Shown here piece by piece: positions 1-10,200 of a DNA stretch of 62,081 bases. Position numbers and translations under genes: made by a program. How positions within the stretch are numbered: position 1 is the stretch's first letter; each line of letters begins with the position of its first letter. The DNA is from Verrucomicrobiota bacterium (GTDB lineage: Bacteria; Verrucomicrobiota; Kiritimatiellia; SS1-B-03-39; UBA6053): the NCBI GenBank assembly GCA_020831625.1, contig JAFIGD010000029.1, positions 1 through 62,081 on the forward strand. Direction: 5' to 3'. The notes under the pieces are model-generated. The model was not told where the DNA came from. It ran no database searches and was given only the letters and a program-made list of their open reading frames with translations.

Positions 1-585
1 GGCAACATCCTCGGCTTCTGCGCCGGCGAACCCTGGAACAGCATGGCCGTGCAGCGCGGCATCGGCTTCGTGCCCGCCACCAGCCTCACCCACTGGAGCG
101 GACACCCCGAAAAAGTCCTCGGCTACCTGCGCGCCAAAGCCGACACCGCCCCCGAAACGTACGAAAAACTCACCGCCGCGCTTCTGCAGGCCAACGCCTA
201 CTGCGCCGATCCGCAGAACCGCATCCGCCTCGTCGAGACCCTCAGCCGCCGCGACGGCGTCAACGTGCCCGCCGCCGTCTTCCGCGACAGCCTCTTCGAC
301 CGCTTTGACAACGGCATCGGCGAACCGGAGGCCGCCCCCGGCTTTCACGCCTTCCCCGTCGGCGAATCGGCCCGGCCCGATCCCCGCGCATTCCGCAAAA
401 TCCTCGGCGAACTCGTGCACTGGAACTGCTGCCCCGCCCCCGCCGATCCCGAAACCGCCCTCACCCGCGCCATGGATCCGGGCACCTTCGACCGCGCCAC
501 CGCCGGCACCCCCGTCCTCCCCGACATCTCCCTCCCCGTCACCTCTCCCGAATTCACCGAAAGCGAATGCCTCCATGAAGTCTGA
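1..585 (+). CDS. Nitrate-type ABC transporter substrate-binding protein, C-terminal part
   Basis: The reading frame is open from base 1, so the gene starts before the window. The first residues read GNILGFCAGEPWN, which matches the GYCVGEPWN region of NrtA/CmpA-type nitrate or bicarbonate binding proteins, followed by a charged C-terminal lobe of about 180 residues. The family captures nitrate, nitrite or bicarbonate outside the inner membrane. It overlaps the ABC ATPase gene by 11 bases, indicating translational coupling, and lies next to nitrate assimilation genes, so nitrate is the likely ligand. No permease gene lies between the two, so the permease must be upstream or elsewhere. Confidence 0.85.
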   Translation, partial: GNILGFCAGEPWNSMAVQRGIGFVPATSLTHWSGHPEKVLGYLRAKADTAPETYEKLTAALLQANAYCADPQNRIRLVETLSRRDGVNVPAAVFRDSLFDRFDNGIGEPEAAPGFHAFPVGESARPDPRAFRKILGELVHWNCCPAPADPETALTRAMDPGTFDRATAGTPVLPDISLPVTSPEFTESECLHEV

Positions 586-1453
586 GTCCCGCCTCCTCGT
601 CCAAAATCTGGGGAAAACGTTCACCACCCGCAACGGCCCCTTCCGCGCCCTCGAAAACATCAACCTCGAAGTGCATCCCGGCGAGTTTGTCGCCCTCATG
701 GGCCATTCCGGCTGCGGCAAATCCACCCTGCTCAACATCATCGCCGGCCTCGACACCGCCACAGACGGCGCCGTGCTGCTCGACGGCGGCCCCATCCGCG
801 GCCCCGGTCCCGACCGCATGATGGTCTTCCAGAATTACTCCCTGCTCCCCTGGATGAACGTCTACAAAAACGTCCTGCTCGCCCTCCGCAGCTGCCGGCC
901 CGACCTCGACCGCAAAACGCAGGAAAGCGAGGCCCGCCGCTACATCGAAATGGTCGGACTCTCCCAAGCGATCCACCGCCTGCCCCGCGAACTCTCCGGC
1001 GGCATGAAACAGCGCGCCTCCATCGCCCGCGCCCTCGCCGTCAATCCCCGCGTCCTCCTCCTCGACGAACCCTTCGGCGCCCTCGACGCCCTCACCCGCG
1101 AGGAGCTCCAGGACGAACTCCTCGCCATTTGGGAGGAAAACAACACCACTGTCATCATGATCACCCACGACGCCGACGAGGCCATTCTCCTCTCCGACCG
1201 CATTATCATGATGACCAACGGTCCCGCCGCCGGCGTCGGCCGCGAATTTCCCGTGCCCCTCCAGCGCCCCCGCGACCGCGCCTCCCTGCTCGAGGATCCC
1301 GCCTTCTACACCCTCCGCAACCAGCTCATCGCCTACCTCTTCGGCAAAGAGGACGACTTCAGCCAGGGCGGGGACTTCGACAACACCCTCTTCGGCGCCG
1401 AAGCCTACACCGGCGAAGCCCCCCTCGAACCCGCCGCCTTCGCCGAAACCTGA
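575..1453 (+). CDS. nrtD: ABC transporter ATP-binding protein, NrtD/SsuB type
   Basis: 292 residues, the normal length for a single-domain NrtD. All ABC motifs are visible: Walker A GHSGCGKST near residue 45, Q-loop FQNYSLLPW, signature LSGGMKQR, Walker B VLLLDEPFGALD and switch histidine in ITHDADEA. It would power nitrate import with the binding protein upstream. The ATG at 575 was chosen because it sits inside the 3' end of the previous gene (11-base overlap) and gives a start at the family position. The same frame is open further upstream, but that stretch is proline-rich shadow sequence of the binding-protein gene. Nitrate rather than taurine or sulfonate specificity is inferred from the neighbours. 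Confidence 0.88.
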   Translation: MKSESRLLVQNLGKTFTTRNGPFRALENINLEVHPGEFVALMGHSGCGKSTLLNIIAGLDTATDGAVLLDGGPIRGPGPDRMMVFQNYSLLPWMNVYKNVLLALRSCRPDLDRKTQESEARRYIEMVGLSQAIHRLPRELSGGMKQRASIARALAVNPRVLLLDEPFGALDALTREELQDELLAIWEENNTTVIMITHDADEAILLSDRIIMMTNGPAAGVGREFPVPLQRPRDRASLLEDPAFYTLRNQLIAYLFGKEDDFSQGGDFDNTLFGAEAYTGEAPLEPAAFAET

Positions 1454-1461
1454 TTCCCCCG

Positions 1462-1509
1462 TTTCCGACCTTCGGAAAACCGGCCCGCTGATTTTCCGAC
1501 CTTCGGAAA
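1462..1509. promoter_or_regulatory. Paired 17-bp palindromes TTTCCGA-N3-TCGGAAA
   Basis: Two perfect palindromes, 1462-1478 and 1493-1509, both with CCT in the centre, start 31 bp apart and begin 9 bases after the nrtD stop. The same arrangement with the same 31-bp period occurs at 61955-62002 before the BMC operon, and a single copy lies at 16551. The spacing of about three helical turns suggests cooperative protein binding. A double terminator or RNA hairpin after the stop codon is the alternative. Confidence 0.5.
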
Positions 1510-1692
1510 CAACAAAAATGAATACAATGAACCCTCTGACGACAATTTTGAAGCAATCCTCCAGACGGCTCGACAGAACCGGCGCGATTCTTTTCAGGCC
1601 GAATCCGTCGAACCCCCTTTGTTTCCGCATGAAACCCGAAACCGCGGACCGCAGCATCCGCACATGGCACACAGGTTGCTAAATGAAAGCCC

Positions 1693-1896
1693 ATGAGTTC
1701 ATCCGCATTCAAATCCAAGGACACCGAAGCCGAAATCGAGGTGGGTCCCCTCACACCGGGGCAGGCCAAACTGATTCAGTTTCTGCGTTCGCTGGACAAG
1801 AACTACCGGCACAGTTTCACCTTGATCTGCAACGGGGCCGAGCCCGCCAAGATCGAGGAGGTTATGGAGCACCGCGACATCGACCTGCGTCTCTGA
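1693..1896 (+). CDS. Small conserved-looking protein, unknown function
   Basis: 67 residues, soluble, with no signal peptide or membrane segment. The C-terminal half (TPGQAKLIQFLRSLDK...EEVMEHRDIDLRL) looks helical and acidic. The ATG at 1693 gives a compact frame that ends just before a strong intrinsic terminator. The gene lies between the nitrate transporter and the porin/nitrite reductase genes in the same direction, so a link to nitrogen assimilation is plausible, but no family was recognised. Confidence 0.55.
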   Translation: MSSSAFKSKDTEAEIEVGPLTPGQAKLIQFLRSLDKNYRHSFTLICNGAEPAKIEEVMEHRDIDLRL

Positions 1897-1942
1897 CCGG
1901 ACGCGCCCCCATCCTGTTTAAACCGGCACGGAGATTTGCCTC

Positions 1943-1996
1943 AAGCCGACCTTTCCGATCCCTTTTGGGGGATCGGAGCGGTCGGCTTTTTCTTTT
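1943..1996 (+). terminator. Rho-independent terminator
   Basis: Outer arms AAGCCGAC/GTCGGCTT enclose an inner stem CCGATCCC/GGGATCGG with a short T-rich loop, followed by TTTTTCTTTT. It closes the small gene at 1693 and separates the transporter part from the porin-nitrite-nitrate operon. Confidence 0.8.
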
Positions 1997-2030
1997 GCCC
2001 TGAACCCCAAAACAACCAAAAAAGACCCCC

Positions 2031-3269
2031 ATGAAAACCAAACAAACCCTGATGATGCTCCTGTTGCTTCCCGCGCTGTTGCTTCCCGCGCCGTCACTCT
2101 CCGCGGAGGAGGCCGGTTCCCCCGAAAGCCTTTTGGACGCCGTCCGCGAGGGAACCCCCGCCCTGAATCTGCGCCTGCGCGCCGAATACGGCGACGAGGA
2201 CGGCAAAGAATCCTCCACCGCCCTCACCGCCCGCACCCGGCTCGCCTACACCACCGGGGTGTGGCAGGGTCTGAGCGCCGGCATCGAATTCGAGGCCACC
2301 CGCGCCGTCGACACCGACGACTACAACGCCGCCGGCGTCACCGGAAACCCCGACAAAACCGTAATCGCCGATCCGCCCTCCACCGAACTCAACCAGGCCT
2401 TCCTTCGCTACACGCACGGCGGCGTCACCGGCGTCGCCGGCCGCCAGCGCCTCGTGCTCGACAACGCCCGCTTCGTCGGCGATGTCGGCTGGCGCCAGAA
2501 CAACCAGACCTATGACGCCGCGACGCTCACCGCCTCTGTTACTGAAGACCTGACTCTTCTGTACGGGTACATCGGCGGCGTGAACCGCATCTTCGGATCT
2601 CAGGCCGAAGGCGTCCAGCGCCGCCTGGATTCCGACTCCCACATCGTCAACCTCCGTTACACCGGACTCCCCCTCGGCACCGTCGGCCTTTACGGCTACT
2701 TTCTCGACTTCGACAACGCCGCCGCGCTGTCCTCCGACACCTTCGGCGCGTATCTGGACGGCCGCCGGGCCGCTGGGGAGGGAAAGGCCATCGCGTACCG
2801 TCTGGAGGCCGCGGCCCAGCGCAACAACTCCGCCAGCGCCGCCGAGGGCGATGCGCTCTACTTCGCCGCGTCCGGAGCCTACCACTTCGGCCCCTCCTTT
2901 ATCGGCCTCGGCTACGAACGGCTGGAGGCGGACGTCGGAGAGGACAGCTCCTTCGCGTTCAGCACCCCGCTGGCCACCCTGCACGCCTTCAACGGCTGGG
3001 CCGACAAGTTTCTCGCCACCCCCGCCAACGGACTTGAGGACATCAACGTCCGCGCCTCGACGCTGCTGCCCGGCCAGGTTCGCCTCACCGCTGTCCACCA
3101 CTGGTTCTCCGCCACGGAGACCTCCGACACCTACGGCCGCGAGCTGAATCTGCTTCTCGTGAAACCCGTCGGGTCCGCCACGCTGCTGGCAAAATACGCC
3201 AACTACCGCGCGGATGACTTCGCGGCCGACACCGAACGGCTCACCCTCGAACTCAACTTCGCTTTCTAA
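2031..3269 (+). CDS. Outer-membrane porin, alginate-export-like beta-barrel
   Basis: 412 residues with a clear N-terminal signal peptide: a basic start, a Leu-rich core and cleavage around LSAEE near residue 26. The rest alternates polar and hydrophobic residues as in amphipathic strands (for example LNLRLRAEYGDE, TRTRLAYTTGVW-like segments) and ends in a terminal Phe after LTLELNFAF, the usual barrel-insertion signature. It resembles the AlgE/OprD-like porins of PVC bacteria. It is first in the run that continues into nitrite and nitrate reductase, so it is probably the outer-membrane entry for nitrate or nitrite. The substrate is inferred only from position. GC-rich codon use matches its neighbours. 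Confidence 0.75.
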   Translation: MKTKQTLMMLLLLPALLLPAPSLSAEEAGSPESLLDAVREGTPALNLRLRAEYGDEDGKESSTALTARTRLAYTTGVWQGLSAGIEFEATRAVDTDDYNAAGVTGNPDKTVIADPPSTELNQAFLRYTHGGVTGVAGRQRLVLDNARFVGDVGWRQNNQTYDAATLTASVTEDLTLLYGYIGGVNRIFGSQAEGVQRRLDSDSHIVNLRYTGLPLGTVGLYGYFLDFDNAAALSSDTFGAYLDGRRAAGEGKAIAYRLEAAAQRNNSASAAEGDALYFAASGAYHFGPSFIGLGYERLEADVGEDSSFAFSTPLATLHAFNGWADKFLATPANGLEDINVRASTLLPGQVRLTAVHHWFSATETSDTYGRELNLLLVKPVGSATLLAKYANYRADDFAADTERLTLELNFAF

Positions 3270-3280
3270 GGAGTCAAAAA

Positions 3281-3706
3281 ATGGCTGTTCCACTCCCAGA
3301 CACCTCCTCAAACACGGTCGTTCCCCCCGCCGGGGGACCGACCGTGGTCCGCCTGTTCGTGGAACGGCTGCGGGTGCCGAGTCTCGTTCATCCCGACACC
3401 ATGACCGACACCATCTGTCTCGACGCGCATCCGGCCACCCTGCCTCACCTCGGCGTCCTCGTCCGCCGGCTGGATGTGCCGTTCTCCATTGTGGATGAGG
3501 ACATCCCCTGGAACATCCTGGTCTCCGGTCTGGGCCAACTGGATCTCACCGACACCGTCTGCGATGTGGTCGGTCTGCGGGTGCGTCTGGCCGGGGCCGT
3601 CCGGGTTCAACCCGGATTCACCTATTACGCCGCCCGCCTGCTGGGGGCGGGTTCCCTGCGGACCGGTGCCGGGGCGGGCGTGGTTTGGAAAGGAAAATCC
3701 TCATGA
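3281..3706 (+). CDS. Hypothetical protein in nitrate assimilation operon
   Basis: 141 residues, no signal peptide or membrane segment. The start at 3281 follows a good ribosome site (AAGGAG at 3268-3273). The middle part is hydrophobic with possible beta strands (VRLFVERLRV, VDEDIPWNILVSGL, VVGLRVRLAGAV). The stop overlaps the nitrite reductase start as ATGA (3703-3706), so the two are translationally coupled and probably made in proportion. No family was recognised. Position suggests an accessory factor for nitrite reduction or transport. Confidence 0.6.
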   Translation: MAVPLPDTSSNTVVPPAGGPTVVRLFVERLRVPSLVHPDTMTDTICLDAHPATLPHLGVLVRRLDVPFSIVDEDIPWNILVSGLGQLDLTDTVCDVVGLRVRLAGAVRVQPGFTYYAARLLGAGSLRTGAGAGVVWKGKSS

Positions 3707-5493
3707 ACAATCAACCCTTCAACGAAGATCAGAAACAATATCTCCAGGGGTACTTCGCCGGACTGCAGCAGTCCGGCGACGCTCCCCCGTTTGCCGGGGT
3801 CACCGCCGCGGGCGCGCTCACCGCCCGTCCCGCCGAGGCCTCCGGCGGCAACCTGGCCGCGCCGGCGTCCGATGCGGCCGAGCCCTCGGAGCTGTACGGA
3901 ACCCCCTACAAAAATCTCAGCAAAGAGGAGAAGATCAAGCTCGCCGAAAATCCGCTCGACATGTGGAACCGCATGGTCGCCATGGCGGAGAAGGATGAGT
4001 TCGCCGAGGGAGAGGACATCTTCCGCTTCAAGTTCCACGGACTTTTCAACTGCAAGCCCAACCAGGACGGCTACATGCTCCGGTGCCGCATGCCCGGCTG
4101 CTGCATCACCGCCGCGCAGATGGACACCCTCGCCGACATCGCCGAAACCCATGGCGGCGGCTACGCGCACGTCACCACCCGCGGCAACATCCAGATCCGC
4201 GAAATCCAGCCCCGCGGCACCATTCCCACGCTGCTGTCGCTGGCCGACGCCGGGCTCACCTCCAAAGGCTCCGGCGGCGACAACATCCGCAACATCACCT
4301 GCTCCCCGCTTTCCGGCGTGGATCCGCGGGAGCTGATGGACTGCCGTCCCTTCGCGCGGGCCATGCACCACTACATTCTCAACACCCGCGAATTTTATGG
4401 CCTGCCCCGAAAGTTCAACATCGCTTTCGACGGCGGCGGACAGATCACCATCATGGCCGACACCAACGACATCGGCTTTTTCATCGTCGAGGTGCCCGAA
4501 GGCCAGGACCTGCCCGCCGGGCTCTACGCCCGCGTCGAGGTTGGCGGCGTCGCCGGACACGGCCACTTCGCCAAAGATCTCGGCATCCTCATCCGCCCCG
4601 AACAGATGGTTGCCTTCGCCGCCGCCATCCTCCGCGTCTTCGTGCGCGAGGGCAACCGCGCCAACCGCAAACGCGCCCGGCTGGTGTACTGCGTTGAGGC
4701 CATGAGTCACGCCGCCTTCCTCGAGGCCGTCAAAAACGAAATCGATTTCGATGTGCCCGATGCGTCGGCCGCGCTCACGCTGCCGCGCGGACCGATCGAC
4801 CGCTTCGGGCACATCGGCTTTCATCCCCAGAAGCAGGAGGACCAGCACTACGTCGGTGTCGCCATGCTCGTGGGCCGCATGAGCATCCCGCAGATGCGGG
4901 CCGTGGCCGACATCGCCCGCAAATACGGCTCCGGCGATCTGCGCTTCACCGTCTGGCAGAATGTGATCCTCACCGGCATCAAAACCGAAGACAAAGCCGC
5001 CGTGCAGGCCGCCCTGGAGGCGATCGAGTACCGGGTGGAAACCTCCTGTGCCACCGCCGGTCTCACCGCCTGCACCGGCAACACCGGCTGCAAACTTTCG
5101 CAAACCGACACCAAAGAAACCGCCGCTGAAATCGCCCGGCATCTCGACGCCGCGCTCAAACTCCGCGATCCTCTCAACATTGTGCTCACCGGCTGTCCCA
5201 ACGCCTGCGCCCAGCACGTCTGCGCCGACATCGGCCTGCTCGGCATCAAAACCAAACGCGACGGCGAATCCATCGAGGCCTACAACATTTCCGTGGGCGG
5301 TGGCGTGGGGGCGGAGCAGGGCCTGGCCCGCGACTTCGCCAAGGCCGTGCCGCGCGACGAGGTGCCGCCGCTCATCGAGCGCATGCTGCGCGTGTACGGG
5401 CGCGAGGCGCAGGAGGATGAATCGTTTCTGGCCTACGCCCGCCGGGTTGAACCCGATATATTCCGCAACCTCGTTGAAGCCCTGGAGGTCTGA
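3703..5493 (+). CDS. nirA: Siroheme/[4Fe-4S] nitrite reductase (NirA family)
   Basis: 596 residues, with two ferredoxin-like half domains and two siroheme-binding domains as in the nitrite/sulfite reductase family. The cluster-siroheme ligands appear as TACTGNTGCK and TGCPNACAQ near residues 460-505. It catalyses six-electron reduction of nitrite to ammonium in the cytoplasm. The first 20 residues (PFNEDQKQYLQGYFAGL) strongly resemble the start of the flavoprotein encoded next (PFTSAQREWLNGFLAGL), suggesting a docking helix. ATG 3703 was preferred over the upstream TTG 3685 because of the GGAAAGGA ribosome site and the ATGA overlap. Sulfite reductase is a possible alternative, but the nitrate reductase downstream argues for nitrite. 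Confidence 0.88.
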   Translation: MNNQPFNEDQKQYLQGYFAGLQQSGDAPPFAGVTAAGALTARPAEASGGNLAAPASDAAEPSELYGTPYKNLSKEEKIKLAENPLDMWNRMVAMAEKDEFAEGEDIFRFKFHGLFNCKPNQDGYMLRCRMPGCCITAAQMDTLADIAETHGGGYAHVTTRGNIQIREIQPRGTIPTLLSLADAGLTSKGSGGDNIRNITCSPLSGVDPRELMDCRPFARAMHHYILNTREFYGLPRKFNIAFDGGGQITIMADTNDIGFFIVEVPEGQDLPAGLYARVEVGGVAGHGHFAKDLGILIRPEQMVAFAAAILRVFVREGNRANRKRARLVYCVEAMSHAAFLEAVKNEIDFDVPDASAALTLPRGPIDRFGHIGFHPQKQEDQHYVGVAMLVGRMSIPQMRAVADIARKYGSGDLRFTVWQNVILTGIKTEDKAAVQAALEAIEYRVETSCATAGLTACTGNTGCKLSQTDTKETAAEIARHLDAALKLRDPLNIVLTGCPNACAQHVCADIGLLGIKTKRDGESIEAYNISVGGGVGAEQGLARDFAKAVPRDEVPPLIERMLRVYGREAQEDESFLAYARRVEPDIFRNLVEALEV

Positions 5494-5495
5494 TC

Positions 5496-7235
5496 ATGTC
5501 CACCGTTCCCGTCCTTCCCGAATCCGCCCCCTTCACCTCCGCCCAGCGTGAATGGCTCAACGGCTTTCTCGCCGGCCTCTACAGCCGCGGTGCCGTGGCC
5601 CCCGGCATGGAGACCGCGGCCCCCGCCGCCAAAGCCCCGCTGATGATTCTCTTCGGCTCGCAGACCGGCACCGCCGAGGGGCTCGCCCGCGAAACCGCCG
5701 ACAAGGCCGCCTCCCTCGGCTTCGAGCCCACCGTTCTCGAACTGGACGCCTGCGAACCCGCGCAGCTGCTCGAACAGAAACACGCCCTCATCATCACCAG
5801 CACCTACGGCGACGGGGAAATGCCGGACAACGCGCGCGGCTTCTGGGGAAAAATCTCCGCCGAAGACGCGCCCAAACTGTCGCACCTCGCCTACTCGGTG
5901 CTGGCCCTGGGCGACACAAACTACGAAACCTTCTGCACCGCCGGCAAAGAACTCGACGCCCGCTTCGAGGCGCTCGGCGCCCGGCGCGTCACCCCACGCG
6001 TCGATTGCGATGTGGACTACGAGGAACCCTTCAGCCAGTGGATCGAGGCCACGCTGCCCGCGCTCAAACCGGAGGACGCGCCCGCGTCGCCGCCTGCAAC
6101 CGGTGTCCCCGCCGCCAAACCCGCGGCCTGGTCCAAGAAAAATCCCTACACAACCACGCTGTTGGAAAACCGGGTGCTCTCCGGTGAAGGCTCCGAAAAG
6201 GATGTGCGGCATTACGTGATCTCCCTGCCCGAAGCGGATCTGCCCTACACCGCCGGGGACGCGCTTTCAGTAATGCCCGAAAACAGTCTCGCCCGGGTGG
6301 AGGCGCTGATCGGCATTCTGGATCTGCCCGCCAACGCCAAGGTGACGCTCAGCGGGGAGAGTCTGGGGCTGGCCGACGCCCTGCGCACCCGCCTGGAAAT
6401 CCGCACCCCCGCCAAGACTTTCGTCGAGGCCCTCGCCGCCAAAGCGCAGTCTCCCACGCTCGATCAGCACCGAGCCGACCCCGCGCAGCTCGCCGCCTAT
6501 CTCGACGGACGCGAGGTGCTCGATCTTCTCCGCGAATATCCCGTGCCCTGGACCCCGGAGGAGCTGGTGAGCGCCCTGCGTCCGCTGCAGGCCCGCGCCT
6601 ACAGCATCAGCTCCAGTCCCAAGGCCCATCCCGGCGAGGTGCATCTCTGCGTCTCCACTGTGAAATACACCGCCCGCGACCGCGAACAGACCGGCGTCTG
6701 CTCCGGCTGGATGGCCGACCTCGAACCCGGCGCGCCGCTGGGGGTCTTCCTCACCCCCAACAAACACTTCGGCGTGCCCGAAAACGACGCCGCGCCCATG
6801 ATCATGGTCGGCCCCGGCACCGGCATCGCCCCCTTCCGCGCCTTCCTGGAGGAGCGCCGAGCCCGCGGCGCGTCCGGCAAAAACTGGCTCTTCTTCGGAG
6901 ACCGGCACGAGGCGCACGATTTTCTCTACGCGGACGAACTGAAGGCCTTCGCGGACGCGGGCGGTCTCCACCGCCTCGATCTCGCCTGGTCCCGCGACAC
7001 CGACAAAAAAGTCTATGTGCAGGATAAAATGCGCGAACACGCCGCCGAACTGTATCAGTGGCTCAACGAGGGTGCCTCCTTTTTTGTCTGCGGCGACGCC
7101 CACCGCATGGCCAAGGATGTGGAACAAGCCCTGCTGGATATTTTCATGACCGAAGGCAAACTGGACGAGGCCGGCGCCAAGGCCGCACTGGATAAGCTCA
7201 AAAAAGAAAAACGATACGTGCGCGATGTCTATTGA
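5496..7235 (+). CDS. CysJ-like diflavin reductase, electron donor to NirA
   Basis: 579 residues, usual for the alpha subunit of sulfite reductase. Order: short N-terminal helix, FMN flavodoxin domain with FGSQTGTAEGLA near residue 53, FAD-binding domain with RAYSISSSP near 368, and NADPH domain with GPGTGIAPFRAFLEERR near 445, ending YVRDVY as in the CysJ/P450-reductase family. It should pass NADPH electrons through FAD and FMN to the siroheme enzyme. It starts 2 bases after the nirA stop and overlaps nasA by 11 bases, so this looks like an NADPH-driven nitrite reductase pair instead of a ferredoxin-dependent one. Confidence 0.87.
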   Translation: MSTVPVLPESAPFTSAQREWLNGFLAGLYSRGAVAPGMETAAPAAKAPLMILFGSQTGTAEGLARETADKAASLGFEPTVLELDACEPAQLLEQKHALIITSTYGDGEMPDNARGFWGKISAEDAPKLSHLAYSVLALGDTNYETFCTAGKELDARFEALGARRVTPRVDCDVDYEEPFSQWIEATLPALKPEDAPASPPATGVPAAKPAAWSKKNPYTTTLLENRVLSGEGSEKDVRHYVISLPEADLPYTAGDALSVMPENSLARVEALIGILDLPANAKVTLSGESLGLADALRTRLEIRTPAKTFVEALAAKAQSPTLDQHRADPAQLAAYLDGREVLDLLREYPVPWTPEELVSALRPLQARAYSISSSPKAHPGEVHLCVSTVKYTARDREQTGVCSGWMADLEPGAPLGVFLTPNKHFGVPENDAAPMIMVGPGTGIAPFRAFLEERRARGASGKNWLFFGDRHEAHDFLYADELKAFADAGGLHRLDLAWSRDTDKKVYVQDKMREHAAELYQWLNEGASFFVCGDAHRMAKDVEQALLDIFMTEGKLDEAGAKAALDKLKKEKRYVRDVY

Positions 7236-10200
7236 GCAGACCAAAACCATCTGCCCCTACTGCGGCGTCGGCTGCGGTGTGCTCGCCACCAAAGACGGCG
7301 AGGGCCGCCTTGAGGTGGAGGGCATCCCCGACTATCCCGTGAACCGGGGCAAACTCTGCAGCAAAGGCCGCTATCTGCACCACGCCGCCGCCGACCGCGA
7401 CCACCGGCTGCTCCATCCCGCCTTCCGCGACCGCGACAGCGACAGCGGCGAATACAGTGAGGTGTCCTGGGACACGGCCATGGCGCGGCTGACCGACACC
7501 GTGCGCCGCGCGCAGGCGGAGCACGGGCCCGACGCGGTCGCGTTTTACGTCTCCGGCCAGTGCCTCACCGAGGAATACTACCTCGCAAACAAAATCGTCA
7601 AAGGCTTCCTCGGCACCAACAACATCGACACCAATTCGCGGCTCTGCATGAGCAGCGCGGTGATGGGCTACAAGGAAACCCTGGGCGACGACCTGGTGCC
7701 CGCCTGTTACGAGGATCTGGATCACTGCGACTGCTTCCTCGTCGCCGGGGCCAACCCGAGCTGGTGCCATCCCATTCTCTGGCGGCGTGTCGAGGCCCGC
7801 AAGCAGGCGAAACCCGACACCAAAATCATCGTCGTCGATCCCCGCCGCACCGAAACCTGCGCCTTCGCCGATCTGCACCTGCAGCTGCTGCCCGGCACCG
7901 ACATCGTCCTCTTCAACGCCATCGCCGCCCTGCTCGTCGAATGGGGCGAAATCGATCACGACTTTATCACAAACCACACCGAGGGCTTCGAGAGACTCAA
8001 GGCCGAACTCGAACGCGTGCCGCTGCCGGAGCGGGCGCGCGTCTGCGGCTTGAATCCTCTCGACATTGTCCAGGCCGCCTCCTGGATCGGCAAAAGCCCG
8101 ACCTTCATGAGCCTCTGGACCATGGGACTGAACCAGAGCCGCATGGGCACCGATAAAAACGTGGCCCTCATTCAGCTCAATCTTCTTCGCGGGGCGATCG
8201 GCAGGCCAGGGTGTGGTCCTCTCTCCCTCACCGGGCAGCCAAACGCCATGGGCGGACGCGAGGTCGGCGGCATGGCCACCCTGCTTGCCGCCCACCACGA
8301 TCCCGCCAACCCCGCGCACCGCGCCAAAGTCGCCGGACACTGGCAGTCCCCGCCGCTCTCCGGGCGGCCCGGCCTCACCGCCACCGAAATCGTCGAGGCG
8401 CTGGAGGCGGGCAGTCTCAAAGTGCTGTGGATCATCGCCACCAACCCCGCCGTCAGTCTGCCCGATCAGACCCGCTGGGAGGCGGCGGTCGCCAAGGCCG
8501 ATCTGGTGGTGGTGCAGGACTTCTCCAACCGGGCCGACACCCTGCGCTTCGCGGATGTCATTCTGCCCGCCGCCACCTGGCTGGAAAAAGAAGGCACCAT
8601 GACCAATTCCGAACGCCGCGTCGCCCGCGTCCGCAAGCTGATCGACCCGCCCGGCGAAGCCCGTCCCGACGCCGACATTCTGCTGGACTTCGCCCGCCGC
8701 ATGGGTTGGGAGCAGGCCTTCAATTACACGGGACCGGCGGAGATTTTCGCCGAGGCCGCCGCCCTCACCCGGGGCACCGCCATTGACATCTCGGGGCTCT
8801 CCTATGAACGCATCGACCGCGAACTCTCGGTGCAGTGGCCCTGTCCCGATGAAGGCGACGGCTCCGCACGTCTCTTCACCGATCACCGCTTCGCCACGCC
8901 CAACGGACGCGCCCGCCTGAAGCCGGTGCCCGACGCGGTACCCTCGCCGGGACCCTGCGCCGAGTATCCGCTCCTGCTCACCACCGGACGCATCCGCGAT
9001 CAGTGGCACACCATGACCCGGACCGGCGGCGTGCGCCGTCTCAACCTGCAGCAGGACCATCCCGCCCTCGACCTGCATCCCGACGACATCCGCCGTCACG
9101 GACTCGAGGAGGGCTGGCCCGCCGAGGTGCGCAGCGCCGGCGGTTCGCTGATCCTGCGCGTGCGCGCCACCGAAGGGCTGCGCCCCGGCGTGGCCTTCAT
9201 CCCCATGCACTGGGGCCGGGGGAGCGCCGAAGGCCGCGGACTGGTCAACCGCCTGCTGAGCGTGCACACCGATCCCCGCTCCAAACAGCCAGACTTTAAA
9301 TACACCCCCGTGCGCGTGCTGCGTCCGGTGAAACCCCGCGAACGCATTGTCATTGTCGGCGCGGGCGCGGGCGCGCTGCAGTTTCTCACCCGCTACCGGC
9401 AGTACAATCAAACCGACGAAATCACCGTCATCGGTCTGGAACCGCGCGGGTTTTACAACCGCATTCTGCTGCCGGACTATCTCACCGGGGAGCGGACCTG
9501 GGACTCCCTGGAAACGCTCCAGCGCGAGGCGGAGAACAAACTCAAATTCCACTTCGTGCAGGGCGTGTCCGTCACCGGAATAGACCGGGAGCGCCGCGTC
9601 GTTTTGCGCGACGACGGAGAGGAGACCCCTTACGACAAGCTCATCCTCGCCACCGGCTCCGGCCCCTTCGTGCCGCCCGGCGTGCCCGTGCATCTGCCCC
9701 GCGTCTTCACCATGCGCACCCGCGAGGACGCCGACCGCGCCCGCGCCGCGATTCAACCCGGCACCCGCGTGCTCATCATGGGCGGCGGACTGCTGGGCAT
9801 CGAACTCGCGGCCGCGCTCGACGCGGGTGCCGTGAAGTGCACCGTGGTCAATCTCACCGCCCGCCTCATGCAGATTCAGCTCGACGAAACCGCGGGTACC
9901 CTGCTGCGGCAGGAACTCGAGGAGCGCGGCATCCGCGTGATCTGTGAGGACTCGCTCGCGGAATACCACACCGACGCCGACGGGGCCTTCATCGGGGCCA
10001 TCACCCAAAAGGGCGAGCGCATCGACGCGGAGGTTCTGTTCGTGGCCGTCGGCACCCGGCCCAACATCGCGTACCTCAAAGACAGCGGGATTGACATCAA
10101 GCGCGGCGTTTGCGTGAACGACCACCTGCAGACCAGCGATCCCGACATCTACGCCCTCGGCGAAATCGCGGAGCACCGCGGCATGCTCTACGGCATCACC

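Noticed and set aside
3625-5217. Long minus-strand frame opposite nirA
   Set aside because: Antisense shadow of the siroheme reductase; no family motifs, no ribosome site.
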